Source: Bimastos eiseni (lineage: Eukaryota; Annelida; Clitellata; Crassiclitellata; Lumbricidae). From it: DNA of 64,000 nt. The DNA lies in assembly GCA_959347315.1 (NCBI GenBank), contig OY365814.1, positions 30,358,808 to 30,422,807 on the forward strand, read 5' to 3'. The translations under genes were made by a program, and so were the position numbers. The notes below the pieces were generated by a model that worked only from the letters and a program-made list of their open reading frames with translations, did no database searches and was not told the origin of the DNA. Shown here piece by piece: positions 43,076 to 56,600 of this stretch. Numbering within the stretch: position 1 is the stretch's first letter; each line of letters begins with the position of its first letter.

Positions 43076-44311
43076 GTTTGTCAAGGCTTTTCAAGCATCT
43101 GTTTAACGACTGTCTGTGTCATAGTGTATGGTAATGTAATTGCAAATTTATATATTGCCACTCAAAGAGAGGGAGGCTCTTCAGATTCAGTCTGATACTT
43201 GTCATTTCCTTTCTGTGAGTGATAATGGTAGTGATTGTTAATGCTTTGTTAATGATTGTTGTTGTTTGGTTTCATTTGATTGACGAGATTCTTGGTTGAT
43301 TTTATAGACTAATTGATTGATTTATCTGTTGAATTATTCATTAGAATTACCAATACGGACTTGATGCAAAGTAACCGATATTGATGACTAGTCATAATTT
43401 AGTAATTTATTGCTGATTTTAGTAACTTAAAGTTGGTGATTGAATCTGTCAGAAGCACTGTTTTCTGAGCCACTGGTCCTGTTGCAGCTGTCGCAGCAAC
43501 TTATTTGGTACATTACGCGATGGTTGAATTAGTATGAACGTTATGAGTTTGCTTGCTTTAGCATGCATCATAAAGTATGATTCAAACTACGTTTTGTTGT
43601 TAGCGTAAGGAGAAGGGAAACTTCCAGCATGGAGGTGCAGTGCACTGTGATGTTGGAAGTGAAATGGAAAGAAATAAACTGATATAAGGACTTTAGTTGA
43701 ACTGTTGTTCTAATGCCCAAGAAGACATTAATCAATTGAACTAGGTTCTAGTCCGGCTCGGCTCAGCAGAGTCCATGACACTTATACTTATTTTCCAAGA
43801 ATGCAGAATAGATTAATTGCATAATATAATTTTCCGTTTTTGTTAATTTATTATTATTATCAGGTTGGTCTGGATGTTCGGAGATATTAAAACAGAGCGT
43901 CTGAAGCGGCTTATAGCGCACCATGTTATAAGTTATTATTATTATTCGCCTGAGGTATGTGCAATCCTCAGGAACGAGAAAGTAATGTGCAATTGTTCTT
44001 ACACATAGTATTGGATGTCTTATTATTATTTATTATTATTACGATTTTCTGTATGCTACAGCGTGAATAAGTGAGTAGAGTTTATGCTGAAAAACTAGTT
44101 CTGTATGAGGCATTCTTGAACGTTAAGCAACTGTTGGCAGAAATTGTTTAGAAACAGCTTTGAGATCCTGTGTGCATGAACTGTAACTTATTTTCCGAGA
44201 AAGTCTCGAGTTTTGCGATGTTCTGTTTGTACAAAATAAAAACATTTTTGATGAGTTTGCATGTTTTCTCATGCTACGATGTGATACAAGTTGAGAAATG
44301 CAGATAGTGAC

Positions 44312-44562
44312 CATAGGCAGAGACTTGTTCCTGGGTTTGGAGGGGACAGGTCGAAAAAATTGGGGTTTAGGGGTATAAGTCGGAAATAATTCAATTCCCA
44401 AACATATGGTTGTTGCAAAAATATTAGCAGTGGAAAACATTGTAGAAATTGATGATATTTATGAAATATTGGAGGGATATAAGCAGCTCCATCCCTCCTT
44501 CTGTAATTTTGGAGGAGACCATCCCCTAATGCCCCCACCCCTAAGTCTCCGCCTCTGGGACG
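44312..44562. mobile_element. Foldback MITE-like repeat
   Basis: Left end GGCAGAGACTTGTTCCTGGG and right end CCTAAGTCTCCGCCTCTGGG are imperfect inverse copies, about 250 bp apart. The interior is non-coding (GGAGGGGACAGG near the left end, GGAGGAGACCATCCCC near the right). The ends resemble those of the elements at 14926 and 45165. Confidence 0.55.
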
Positions 44563-44960
44563 TCGATAATGCAGAACAATTGGGAGAACGCTATAGCCAA
44601 TCACCTACCATCATTTTCAGCTTGTGGCTAAGACCATGCCGCATGCTTGCAGCAATATGAGCAACATGAGTAACTGGAGAATTAGTTGGGGTGCAATAAG
44701 ATTTAGGTGCTTCCTAAACAAGGGTTGTTCCAGCAAAGACCAGGGTATTCCTCTCCCGTCCCCAATCGACTTTGGACTTACCATTGGGTTGGTCCCTGGT
44801 CAACATTGGCATGTGATGTGGCCCATAGTGGCTATATTATTTTGGGCTTCTTGGTAGAGGGTAGCACTTGTTGGAAGAACCCTTTCCACATGACTTTATT
44901 TTGGTAATTTAAGCAGACCAGATTATTACCAGTAGGTAGGCCTACACTGTGAAAGAAATG

Positions 44961-45180
44961 CAAGTCTTAAAAATCATCGAAAGCATTTTGGACGTCTTTC
45001 AACTTTTCCAATCCGTAAGAGTCGCTGAAAGAAACCATACGCGTCAAAAATTGCTTACTGAACTTCTCGTCTGTCTCTGGATCTTGACCCTCTTTCGATC
45101 GATTGTGAATCAGCTGTCCGATCCGACTTCGCTTTTTAGGGCGTTGTATACATTTCGCAGAGGCGACGATCTCGCTTGAC
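44961..45180 (-). other. Unassigned open segment, basic/acidic peptide
   Basis: The minus strand is open for about 70 codons ending in a TAA near 44967, with a possible acceptor (CTGTCAAG) near 45180. The peptide contains CIQRPKKRSRIGQLIHNRSK and FSKQFLTRMVSFSDSYGLEK. Composition looks protein-like, but I recognise no family. Its start overlaps the terminal inverted repeat of the element at 45165. It could be a last exon of an unknown gene or chance. Confidence 0.2.
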
Positions 45181-45310
45181 AGGTGGGAGGGGACACTCAA
45201 TGAGAGGGATTGGGAATGTGGGAGAAACACACGTATAACGTGTCCCCCTCTATGTAAAATATGGTGGGTGGACTTGTACCTCTTGAATCCCCGTGATCTC
45301 TTTCGAGTTA
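45165..45310. mobile_element. Foldback MITE-like repeat, relative of 14926-15085
   Basis: Begins AGAGGCGACGATCTCG and ends CCCGTGATCTCTTTCG. Between them lie GTGTCCCCCTCTATGTAAA and GTGGACTTGTACCTCTTGAA, in the same order as in the 14926 element (GTGTCCTTCTATGTGAAGG, then GGGGACTTGTCCCCCTTGA). Confidence 0.6.
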
Positions 45311-45380
45311 CAAAATCTTCGGGCCGCTGGCGAAATGGGCGCTTTCAATTTCGTACTTGGGTTTGTACGTACGTTAGAAA

Positions 45381-45386
45381 TTTATT
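45381..45386 (-). promoter_or_regulatory. Candidate polyadenylation signal for the M14 gene
   Basis: TTTATT on plus, AATAAA in the gene sense, about 470 bases after the stop codon at 45857. No closer canonical hexamer was seen. Confidence 0.35.
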
Positions 45387-45654
45387 CATTCAATAATAAC
45401 AACAATGATGATTACAGTTGTACTGGGCCTGCATATACATATATAAATGTTTAGATATTATATTCTTATCTCGTCCGTTGACTTCAACATCCATTGTGAT
45501 CAGGAGTGAAATCGCTATCACGGAAAAGAAGTTCAATCGGTCAAGGAAACCAGAAATTAAAGTGCATCTTTATAAGAAGAGTTCGGAATTTTCTACCTGA
45601 ATGACATAAAAGATTTAGCAGAACGAACCGATCGATTTGGGCAGTGAATCGTAA

Positions 45655-45745
45655 ACTACATATTTCTAAGGCGCCACAGACGAAAGCAATAAGCGCAGGG
45701 CACCAGCTTATTCACGAGCGTTACGTCGCGTCGAAGAGGTCGTCT
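45655..45745 (-). mobile_element. Solo non-LTR retrotransposon 3' tail, inverted
   Basis: In reverse complement it reads GACGCGACGTAACGCTCGTG, then AATAAGCTGGTGCCCTGCGC, then GGCGCCTTAGAAATATG, matching 23270-23345. It lies in the presumed 3' UTR of the M14 gene. Confidence 0.65.
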
Positions 45746-45856
45746 ATCCAGAGCTAACAAGTGGAAGTTCAAGTCCGAATAACAAAACCTCTGACCGAGA
45801 ACCGATCTCCTTGGTGCATAGTGCACGTCAAGGTCAAGGGCCAAGGAGACCGAAGG

Positions 45857-48800
45857 CTAGATCTGGATCTCTCGACAAGCAGCTGCGAGTCCAGCGAAGA
45901 TCTCACGTCCGCTGAGGATGATCTGATCCGGGGGTACGCTGAAGCCACCGTCACCTACGGTTGCTGGACGCGTACGCACCGAGTAGGCGTAACGGAAGCC
46001 TTGCGTCAGTTTGGACCAATCGAAAGCAGCTCCCGTGGAAACACCTAAAACCGTCATCGTTTAATACTTATTTTGTGCAATGAACAACAATTCGACTCAA
46101 TTGTATCTGTACAACTTAATAGCTTCTCTTCACGTTACGGCCTATCTTCAAATTATCAAATTCCAAAATGTCTTGTTCCTTGAACATTTAGTAAAGCTAC
46201 ATCATTACTACAAATATTATTACATGTATATTTATTGAAGTCGTACTGAAATAATAGAGAAATTTTCTTAAGATGACAATTTAGAATGTTACCATTAAGA
46301 CGTGGAAATCTCAATAAATTAATAGCCTAATTGGGCACTTCCCCCTCCCCTACCCCTATTGGGCGATGCGGTCCTCGACGATCGTCCCTCTGACTCTCGC
46401 GCGTCCTGCCTCAACCACTGCTGAATGGATCAAACACTGATTTAATTACCGGACAAATCGACTGGTGTTCCTGCTGAAAAGTTCAGTTGATTGATTTGAT
46501 AGACAGCATTCACAGCCTTCAGCGCCACGCGATTCTGCAAGAATAAAATAACCTCGCTTACACAGATGCCAGAGTCAAATGCCTTAAATAACACAGATGC
46601 CAGATTCAAATGCCCTAAGTAACACAGATGCCAGAGTAAAAGACACTCACTCCCTCTGATACCAGAATCAATCTCCCACTGCCACTAATGCGTCGCGGTA
46701 CAACCCTTATTCCTTGAGACCAAAACTGGGGTGAGCCCGCGGGGTACCCCTTCTACACTCCCCAACATATAAAATTATGTCAAGAAGCGCATAATCTAGA
46801 CCATAATGACATATGCGCATAATTAATGCTGCAAATGATAAGCAAACAGAAAATAGAAATGTAGTAGCTTGTCCAATGTCCCGCAGGGTAAACTCTGACT
46901 CTTTTTATTCTCGCCTTAAAACAGTTCTTTTCAACCGTGTTTGGGTCGGGATTGCATCTGACTATGGTAGGCTAACCTGGAATAGGCACTAGGCCTATAT
47001 AAATCTGCATAATGAACGAATGGATGGATGGATGGATGGATGGATGGATGGATGGATGGATGGATGGATGGATGGATGGATGGATGGATGGATGGATGGA
47101 TGGATGGATGGATGGATGGATGGATGGATGGATGGATGGATGGATGGATGGATGGATGGATGGATGGATGGATGGATGGATGGATGGATGGATGGATGGA
47201 TGGATGGATGGATGGATGGATGGATGGATGGATGGATGGATGGATGGATGGATGGATGGATGGATGGATGGATGGATGGATGGATGGATGGATGGATGGA
47301 TGGATGGATGGATGGATGGATGGATGGATGGATGGATGGATGGATGGATGGATGGATGGATGGATGGATGGATGGATGGATGGATGGATGGATGGATGGA
47401 TGGATGGATGGATGGATGGATGGATGGATGGATGGATGGATGGATGGATGGATGGATGGATGGATGGATGGATGGATGGATGGATGGATGGATGGATGGA
47501 TGGATGGATGGATGGATGGATGGATGGATGGATGGATGGATGGATGGATGGATGGATGGATGGATGGATGGATGGATGGATGGATGGATGGATGGATGGA
47601 TGGATGGATGGATGGATGGATGGATGGATGGATGGATGGATGGATGGATGGATGGATGGATGGATGGATGGATGGATGGATGGATGGATGGATGGATGGA
47701 TGGATGGATGGATGGATGGATGGATGGATGGATGGATGGATGGATGGATGGATGGATGGATGGATGGATGGATGGATGGATGGATGGATGGATGGATGGA
47801 TGGATGGATGGATGGATGGATGGATGGATGGATGGATGGATGGATGGATGGATGGATGGATGGATGGATGGATGGATGGATGGATGGATGGATGGATGGA
47901 TGGATGGATGGATGGATGGATGGATGGATGGATGGATGGATGGATGGATGGATGGATGGATGGATGGATGGATGGATGGATGGATGGATGGATGGATGGA
48001 TGGATGGATGGATGGATGGATGGATGGATGGATGGATGGATGGATGGATGGATGGATGGATGGATGGATGGATGGATGGATGGATGGATGGATGGATGGA
48101 TGGATGGATGGATGGATGGATGGATGGATGGATGGATGGATGGATGGATGGATGGATGGATGGATGGATGGATGGATGGATGGATGGATGGATGGATGGA
48201 TGGATGGATGGATGGATGGATGGATGGATGGATGGATGGATGGATGGATGGATGGATGGATGGATGGATGGATGGATGGATGGATGGATGGATGGATGGA
48301 TGGATGGATGGATGGATGGATGGATGGATGGATGGATGGATGGATGGATGGATGGATGGATGGATGGATGGATGGATGGATGGATGGATGGATGGATGGA
48401 TGGATGGATGGATGGATGGATGGATGGATGGATGGATGGATGGATGGATGGATGGATGGATGGATGGATGGATGGATGGATGGATGGATGGATGGATGGA
48501 TGGATGGATGGATGGATGGATGGATGGATGGATGGATGGATGGATGGATGGATGGATGGATGGATGGATGGATGGATGGATGGATGGATGGATGGATGGA
48601 TGGATGGATGGATGGATGGATGGATGGATGGATGGATGGATGGATGGATGGATGGATGGATGGATGGATGGATGGATGGATGGATGGATGGATGGATGGA
48701 TGGATGGATGGATGGATGGATGGATGGATGGATGGATGGATGGATGGATGGATGGATGGATGGATGGATGGATGGACTGATGAATGAATGAATGAATGAA

Positions 48801-50628
48801 TGAATTGACGGACGGACGAACGAACGAACGAACGAACGAACGAACGAACGAACGAACGAATGAATGAATGAATGAATGAATGATAAAAGATCTGATTAGG
48901 CCAACCAGCTCATCGAAGTCTGCTGGTTTCGTTATGTAGCACCCCCATGGCACTTGCCACTGTTGACCAAAAGAGTCGAGGCTAAGAAACATGGCGGGTG
49001 TTCCTGCCAGTGATGTCACGAGGTCTTTGACGGACTTCGTTTCCAGTTCGGAGAATGCAGACGGTCCACAGTATGTGTCCGAACAGGGATTCTGCTGGTT
49101 ACAACCAGCTCCTGCACAATTTGCAATACATCCTATCTGAATATGTACATGTAATTATGTCTCACGTGTCCATATTATGTAGCCTATGCATTGTTGCGCG
49201 GTGGCGTAGTGGGATGTTCGGTGCCTTGCGTTCGGAGGGCAGCGGTTCGAACCCACCCAGAGTCACTGCGTTGCCACCTTGAATAAGTTGCTCACCAATA
49301 ATTATCTGTGAGGAAGGCTGCGGAAAGTCATCTCACTCACCTCATCCCCGAATGGCGCAACCGCAAAGCCAATGGACCTACCTTCGGGCAGATAACTCCT
49401 CCTCTTCCTCCTCTTCCCCTTCCTCTTCATCGTTATCGTCATCGTCAACATCATCAGCATCAGACCCGTGGGACTAGTTCGGCGATTAGTACATTGGTTA
49501 ATTGATATTTAATTACGCAGTGCCCTAACGAAGAAGATTTACGTCGTACTCCTCCTTTATTTAGGCTGGAGACTGGCGCTGCCAAAGTGCGGACAGTGGC
49601 GGAATAGAATGAATGACGCACTTGTAACGCTGTGACGGAACAAAGAGAATTTGCGTCATCCTCCTCCCATATCCAGACGTGGGACTGGCACAAGCAGAAT
49701 TCGAGCAGTGGCAGATTATCGTTAAAACTGCACTTTCTATCCAGTTCTACCACTTCACTATGCGCCGTTGCAACCTCAGAAAGCGATGCGGCGCACATAA
49801 AACATCCTTTGAAGTTTACCGCCAAAGTTTGCGTCAAAGTTTCCGACGGCGTAGACTCCCATTGGCACGGAGCAGTTGACCTGGTTGGCATTCGGTGAAA
49901 GGGTTTTCGTCCACATTCTGTCCTATAATAAACCAACAACGTAGCTCATAGAATAGAACAGTCGACTTATATCATAGAACGGAATTAAATTGAATACAAT
50001 AGACAAAATGTAATAAAAAATTACGATAAAATGCAATAAATTAGAATAAAACAGAAAGGTAAAGAATAGCATAGGATAACAATAGATTGCGTTACATTGA
50101 CATAATTTATAGTCTGATATATAGATATAATTATGTGATTCGCGGTCTAGGACTATTCACAATGTTAGTTTCTGATCGGAATAAAATTCCGACAATTAGA
50201 GCTAATAGAGCTGCAGTTAATTAGTATTTGATGCTTACTGTAGTCCATGTATATTCGTATCCGTCTGGGTTTAGGTTAGGAGTTATGAAGAAGCGGAAAT
50301 TGGTCCGAAGAAATACGGAGTCGTTACAAGTGCCTGTCAAAATCTGAAGAAACAAAACAACGATGCTTGTCTTCTTGCATAGATGTAGGCCTACATTTGC
50401 ATATAATACAACACATTCCAGCATAATTATGATCGATTTTATTAATATTGTGGTCAATTTCAATAAATTCTATCTATTATGAGAAATATAGAGAACGCGT
50501 GAGGGAGGAAGGGAATGTTGTTATTCCATTAGATTTATCGATTATGAGAGATATCTAAAGAGGGAGGGCTGAGGAGGTGGAGGGATGGAGGAAGGGAGAG
50601 ATTCATTATAAAATTTGAGAACGTTTGA

Positions 50629-50679
<51 letters not shown>

Positions 50680-53600
50680 AGGATTAGTAATTGTGGAAGA
50701 GAAAGTGATCGAAAGCGAAAGGGAGACAAAGAGACAAAGACAGAAGCAGAGAGAAGACAGATTGAGATATGCAGACAGACAGAGATAGAGACAGACACAG
50801 GAACGGAGACATACAGAGACTGAAGGAGGGAGAGACAGACAGACAGACAGATAGAGAGACAGATAGATAGTTGACCAGTCTACCCTGAACTTTATTCACA
50901 GTTCAACGTCCGATAGGCCTAACCATAACAAACATTCAGTCCCTTGTATTGCACAACTCTTGAAGGCACGCATCGATCATTCGGTCACGACGGCATCCTT
51001 TAAAAGCTCCTCCTTATTTTGATTTCTTGAAGAGAGCTCTTCATCCGCAAGAAGTACAGACTTAAGGTCGGATTGACAACCAAAGATTGTTCATCAATCG
51101 CTGTTTCTAAATTAATTGGTTTATTGACCCATGAGGACCAATTAACGCATAAACACCCGCCACATGTTAAAAGTGAAACAATTTCTGTTCATTATACAAA
51201 ATAATGTATAGATGTCAAGGGCGGGGCTAAGATTAGAATATGCATATATAGGGCATATAGAAAAATATTCGGGTACATAAGTTGGCCTACTAGTAATGTC
51301 CTCCTCTGTCCAGGCTTCGGTCAAGCACTACCTGAAAAGTGGGTAGCTTCAGTTTAACGACTCTGCGTAATAGCAAAAATGCGTAATAGCAAAAATGCGT
51401 AATAGCAAAAATGCGTAATAGCAAAAATGCGTAATAGCAAAAATCAATGCGTCGCCCTCCTCCTTCATCCAGGCTTGGTACTGGCACTGTGAGATTGGGA
51501 ATAATGGGGAAGTTCGTATACCTGAGAGCAGCTTATAGATATAAATATATATGTATATATATATGCATATATATATATATATAAATAAACTATATATGTA
51601 TACATGTATATACGAATGGCTGGACAAGTTGTTAAGCGACTCTGCCTCATAACGGATATGATAAACGTGGCCCTACTCCCTTGCCAAAGCTTTGGGATGG
51701 CACTAACATAGGGCATATACTACGAAAACGTCGAACAGTGGCCAAGCCCATACGAATATTTATGGTACGCCAGTTCTATTAGCATGCCTGGTCGATGATG
51801 TAGAGAGCGGTGGCCGATGATATCCAATCTCTGGGGTTGGCGTTTCCATGAATCCAAACGGTTGGAAGGTTAAGGTTGTCGTTGTTGATCTGCAGACACA
51901 CAAAGACAGCGACCTTCATTAATCAATAATTAAGCACACAGGTCAAAGGTGAAGGTTAAATCGATCGGGTTATAGGGACATTGCTTAAATCTGAAATGAA
52001 GTTGGACGACTTGATTACGGTACACCTTATCTACTTTCACTGTGAATTATTGTATTGAATTGTATTGTAGTGTATTTCTAGATTTATGTAGCGCCTCTCA
52101 CAGAATGGCTATTCAGAGGAGCTCTCTGCACTGGCCTATTGTGATGTTAAGCGTCATTTTAACGTAAAGTGTCACAACAAGTAGCAAAACAGTGCACAGC
52201 TTACTAGGAATTATGACTTTAAGAATGTAGCGTAGCACGCTTTCGTACAAGACTTCCGTTGTTAAAGAGCACTATAAATTATCAATTGTATTGTATCCTA
52301 AGCCTTCTCTGGCGCCAGTGTCATACTGATCAAGGCATCAACGGACGGTCGCTACTATGCAAGCACAATAGACAAGCCAAGATGGCTTTTAAGGTTTTTG
52401 ATCAAATTCTCCCGTTATTCAGCTTGTAACGGCATCTGTTTTGGCTACATCCACTGTACTTTCGCTAGTTTAGTGTTTTTCAGGGAGCCATTCGCTATTT
52501 TACAGCTAGTCGTTGGTTTTATATAAATTCAGGCAATTAGTAGTTGTTTCAGTAACTCCTCTAATGATTGCAGTTCAGCAGTGCCAATCCAAAGCCTGGA
52601 TAAAGAAGGAGGGCGACGCTGATGATTATTACACAGCGTTGTTAAGCTGCAACAACGACCCAGTTGTTTCAGGTAAACTACGTGTAAGGCGTTATGATAA
52701 TTAGCCTATAATTCGTTATCGTCGCTCTTGGACTGGCAATGCTCAGTTGATGATTATTACAGCATCAGCTAAAATCAGTTTAATCAGGTGTCGTACAAGA
52801 TTATTTCACCATCGACAGCTAAGTGCAACCATTTGGATAGGTCTACAAGGGCCACTCACGGCGATAATTAGTAGTTTAAGCGTAATGGTCCTGTGAGAAA
52901 CCAAAGATTATTAGCGTGGTCCAACTTCTTCATCCAGGCTTGGGACTGGCACTGTACTATTCCTTATACTGGCGATTTGTAGTAGTAATTTACTAGTTTC
53001 AGTTTAACGACACTATGATAATAAAGATAATTTGAGACGCCCCATTTTCTTATCCAGGCTTGAGAATGGTTCTGCAAGAGAAAGAATAGTTTTCCACTGG
53101 GATACGATTATCTTGTTATAGACGTTTTAAATGATATTGTGCTGGACGCTGAAATTCTCTATCAGCATAGTATTATTGCGCAAAGTAAAATCATTTTCAA
53201 GGTGTCTTAAATGGTTATCTTATCATCAAAACTTTATACCTAGAGCATTGTACAAGAACATATGCTAACGTAAGTCATCAAATTAAACCTTAAATAACTG
53301 ACTTTCTGATTCGGCGTAGACCTGACTGTAACTATCTAAATATTACTCTGTTCTGATCATAGCAATTGTAACAAGCTGCGTTTTTGCCGGCATATCTGAA
53401 TAAACGAAAATGTATCGATTGATTGATCGACAGCTTAGTGCAATCAATTTTACTACTGCTGTAACAGGGTCACTCACGTCGACATCAGATGTATTTATTT
53501 TTGGCGATTAGTAGTATACTTTCAGTTTCACGACATTGTGTGATAAAAAATTAATATTAATAGCGTATCCCTCTCTCTTTATTTAAGCTTGGGACTGGCA

Positions 53601-56600
53601 CTGCCGTAGTAAGAACAGCGGAGGAGTTTTCTACTGGGATGAGTTCGCGTTTTAAAGACACCTTAACAACATGATTCTGACCGATGCAATAGTAATCGAA
53701 ACTCAACCTGGTTTGTGAATTAAATGTAGCTGATACAATATATATATATATCGTCGGATAAAATCATTTAAATGGTGTCTTACGATGTTATCTTATCGTC
53801 AACAGTTTAGTGCAATCCTTTGGCTACCAGGCCAACTCACGTCGACCGTAGTTGTATTTTATTTTTGGCTATTAGCGGTATTTGTATCAGTTTAACGACA
53901 CTGCGTGATTACATAAATCATTATCATCGCCCTTCTCCTGATAAATCCAGGCTTGCAGGTTCGAATCTCTTCCTCACACGGTAGGAATATTTTGGTCAAT
54001 TACTTCAGGCACTATTATTGCTCAGTCGATATTATGTTCTGTATGTGTAGCCTACACTTCTAAACTTTAAGTGGATGCAATGTAGGTCTATCGGCTACCG
54101 ATTATCAAAGGATAACTAATTATGTTCTAATTAGCTGTTAACCCGTGAAAAATGAGAGGTCGCTGAAGAGTTTTTGAAAGCGGTCTTTGCATTCGCTCAC
54201 AATTCATCCGCAAATATCGCTGTTCTTGAGTTTCATCCATTAGGTTTCCATTTAATGTTAATGATAATATAGCAAATTTACTGTCAATTTGTATATGGCT
54301 TCTAGTACCTCCTCTATTAGCACCTCCGGTCAAGTGTCCTCCTCACTCCCCATGTAATCCTTTTCCTTCGCCTATAGGCCTATTTCCTGATTATCGTACA
54401 ATTTTCGGACTCACATCTATGGAGTGTTTCCGTCGGCGTTTTACCTCATTTGTTTCAGGTAGGATATTACCCATTTTGTCTCTTGCTTCCTTTTCATGGT
54501 TTCCCGGATAGCTGTTTCACCTTATCGTGCACTTTGTCATAATATTATCTTCCCTTTTACTATAAGTAGCCTAAACTTTTGCAATTAATTTCAGTTTTAC
54601 TACACTGTGCCAACAAAAATCATAAGCGCTGCCCTCCTTTTTTATTCAGCATTGGGACTGGCACTGTCGGTGTCAGAGTGCTAGCAATTGCGGAATATTG
54701 CATTTCTCTTCAATTGGGTTTGCCATGTGTATCATGAAAGTGATAAAACGCAGTTGACGATTATTATATCGTCGGCTGAAATCATTTTGAAGGTGTCTAA
54801 CAAGATTGACCTTCTATCGACAGTCGAACGGCATCTTTTTGGCTACCAGCGCCGTTAACATTGTCATTGGACCATCTGTTGCCTCTATTGTCCTTATGCT
54901 TGCTATTAGTTAGTTGCAGTATGAGGTCATTGTCTGGTAGTGACTATCACTGGCGTCGACCTTCTCCGTTACGATTGAATGATAGTTTACCATTTTTATT
55001 AACATAGCACTAAATGAAGAAGTGATAACAAGATCATATTGTTATCCATCCATAATCAGCGACAGCTCTGAACTATTTCAAACAGCGGGAGCCACGGATG
55101 GGCCACAGGTGGACCTGACAGAGTTAGATGTCTGGTTTCGTCAAAACTGAAAGTGAACTAAAATTCGGATGGGTAACACTCACTCACTCACACACACATA
55201 CACACACACACATATATGTATATATGTATATATATATGCTGTGGGCGTGGCAATGGTCTCATCTATCGGGTCGCCACTGTAGGCCTACTGAGTTCGCGAC
55301 ATCTTTTGGGCGGTTTCTGTGACCGTCTACATCATTAACATGCATTGCCAAATTTACTCCTGGCGAAGACCAACCGGCAGAAAGGAGTCTAGGAGAATAT
55401 AAGTTTTTAGTTGAGACCAGAACAGATTTTGCTGAGCAAACATTTGGCGAGAGTTTCAGAGTCGAGGATTGTAAAGGAATATATCTTGAGAATTACAAAT
55501 CATCAAGAGAAATGCGCCGCCAGTCGACGGCAGTCCTTTTCCACGTAATTGGCAAATTTTGACCTGATCGAGTTGAGTTAAGGAAATCATTTAGAGTTAG
55601 CATAATATTTGCGTTAAACTGCAAAAGTGGATTAGTTAGCTATTAATTAAATATTGTGTTTATCGATCGCAACACTAACAGCACGAAATGACGCCTTTTA
55701 ATGTAATTCTTTCTTCACAAATATAGATGGAATTTTGTCATCAAACGTAATCACGTAAACAGTAGGTTTGAGAGATTGAGAATCTGTTGTAAGTTAAGAA
55801 TAATTATTAAGAGTGTTTGAATTTTACAAACTCATCGCGTGTGGCAATTGCTGCAAAATATTGCTTGATAATATTAGTCTGCTGTTAGCCAATGAATAAT
55901 CAGTCATAGGCCTATTGGAATAGCAATAAAGCTTTTTTCTGATACCTTAGGCCTGTAACCCCTTCTCTCGGATACTAAATTTCTGGATTTCATTGCATTG
56001 CCTGCATTTCGAATTGCCGGTCATAGGACGTCTTTAAAATTAGAGCAATAGAATATACAACGTAAGTAATAAAAGTAGGCCTAAGTCGTCTCACGCTGAT
56101 TCTGACAAAATATAGGACGTAGAGTAACGCCAGAAAAATATCAATGAAAATAATACTTGAAACGCTATACGCTTAAGCACCTTAAAATCGCTTTCTCGGG
56201 ATATTATATAAATGCATAAAAGTAAAAAGCATCAGTCTTAACCTTATTGCATTGTTACTCCTCCACTGTTCTTATTCTGACAGTGCCATCGCATATATCA
56301 AGCTATATGCGCGAAACGTTGCAATGGCTCACAGGTGGCAGCTGTGCTGACAAACCGTGCCTTCTCATGTCTAGGACCATCATAGGCTTACTGCATAGGC
56401 TTACTGGAACGCTCTTCCATTACAAATTGCAGCCCAGGAAAACATGTTCTAAATGACTCAAATTGCATTTCCTTTAGATCTGATGGGTAGCTACGTTTAG
56501 CGCCTCACAGAGGTTCCTATAAGGCGCTATATAAATAGCAATACATACATGAAGAGGACGCCAATTATTTTTTTCTATCACACACAGTTAGACTGAAACA

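Larger units (their letters stand above)
39511..43700 (+). other. Probable syntrophin 3' UTR and downstream sequence
   Basis: No other gene is supported on either strand for over 4 kb after the syntrophin stop. The plus strand is T/G-rich. The first canonical AATAAA on the plus strand that I see is at 41578-41583, with others at 42872-42877 and 43673-43678, so a 2-4 kb 3' UTR is possible. The open frames at 41214-41534, 41963-42262 and 42897-43134 derive from repeats or have no domains. Confidence 0.45.

Noticed and set aside
46995..49019. Open frames of about 590-670 codons on both strands (WMDG and IHPS repeats)
   Set aside because: They are translations of the (GGAT)n satellite. All three forward frames are open at once, and the only real coding at the right end belongs to M14 exon 9 (48906-49132).
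49196..49270. Possible tRNA gene
   Set aside because: A and B boxes are good, but the arms do not form a full cloverleaf and a SINE body and simple tail follow.
50535..50899. Ser/Leu/Cys-rich frames on the minus strand
   Set aside because: Translations of GA/GACA simple repeats in M14 intron 6.
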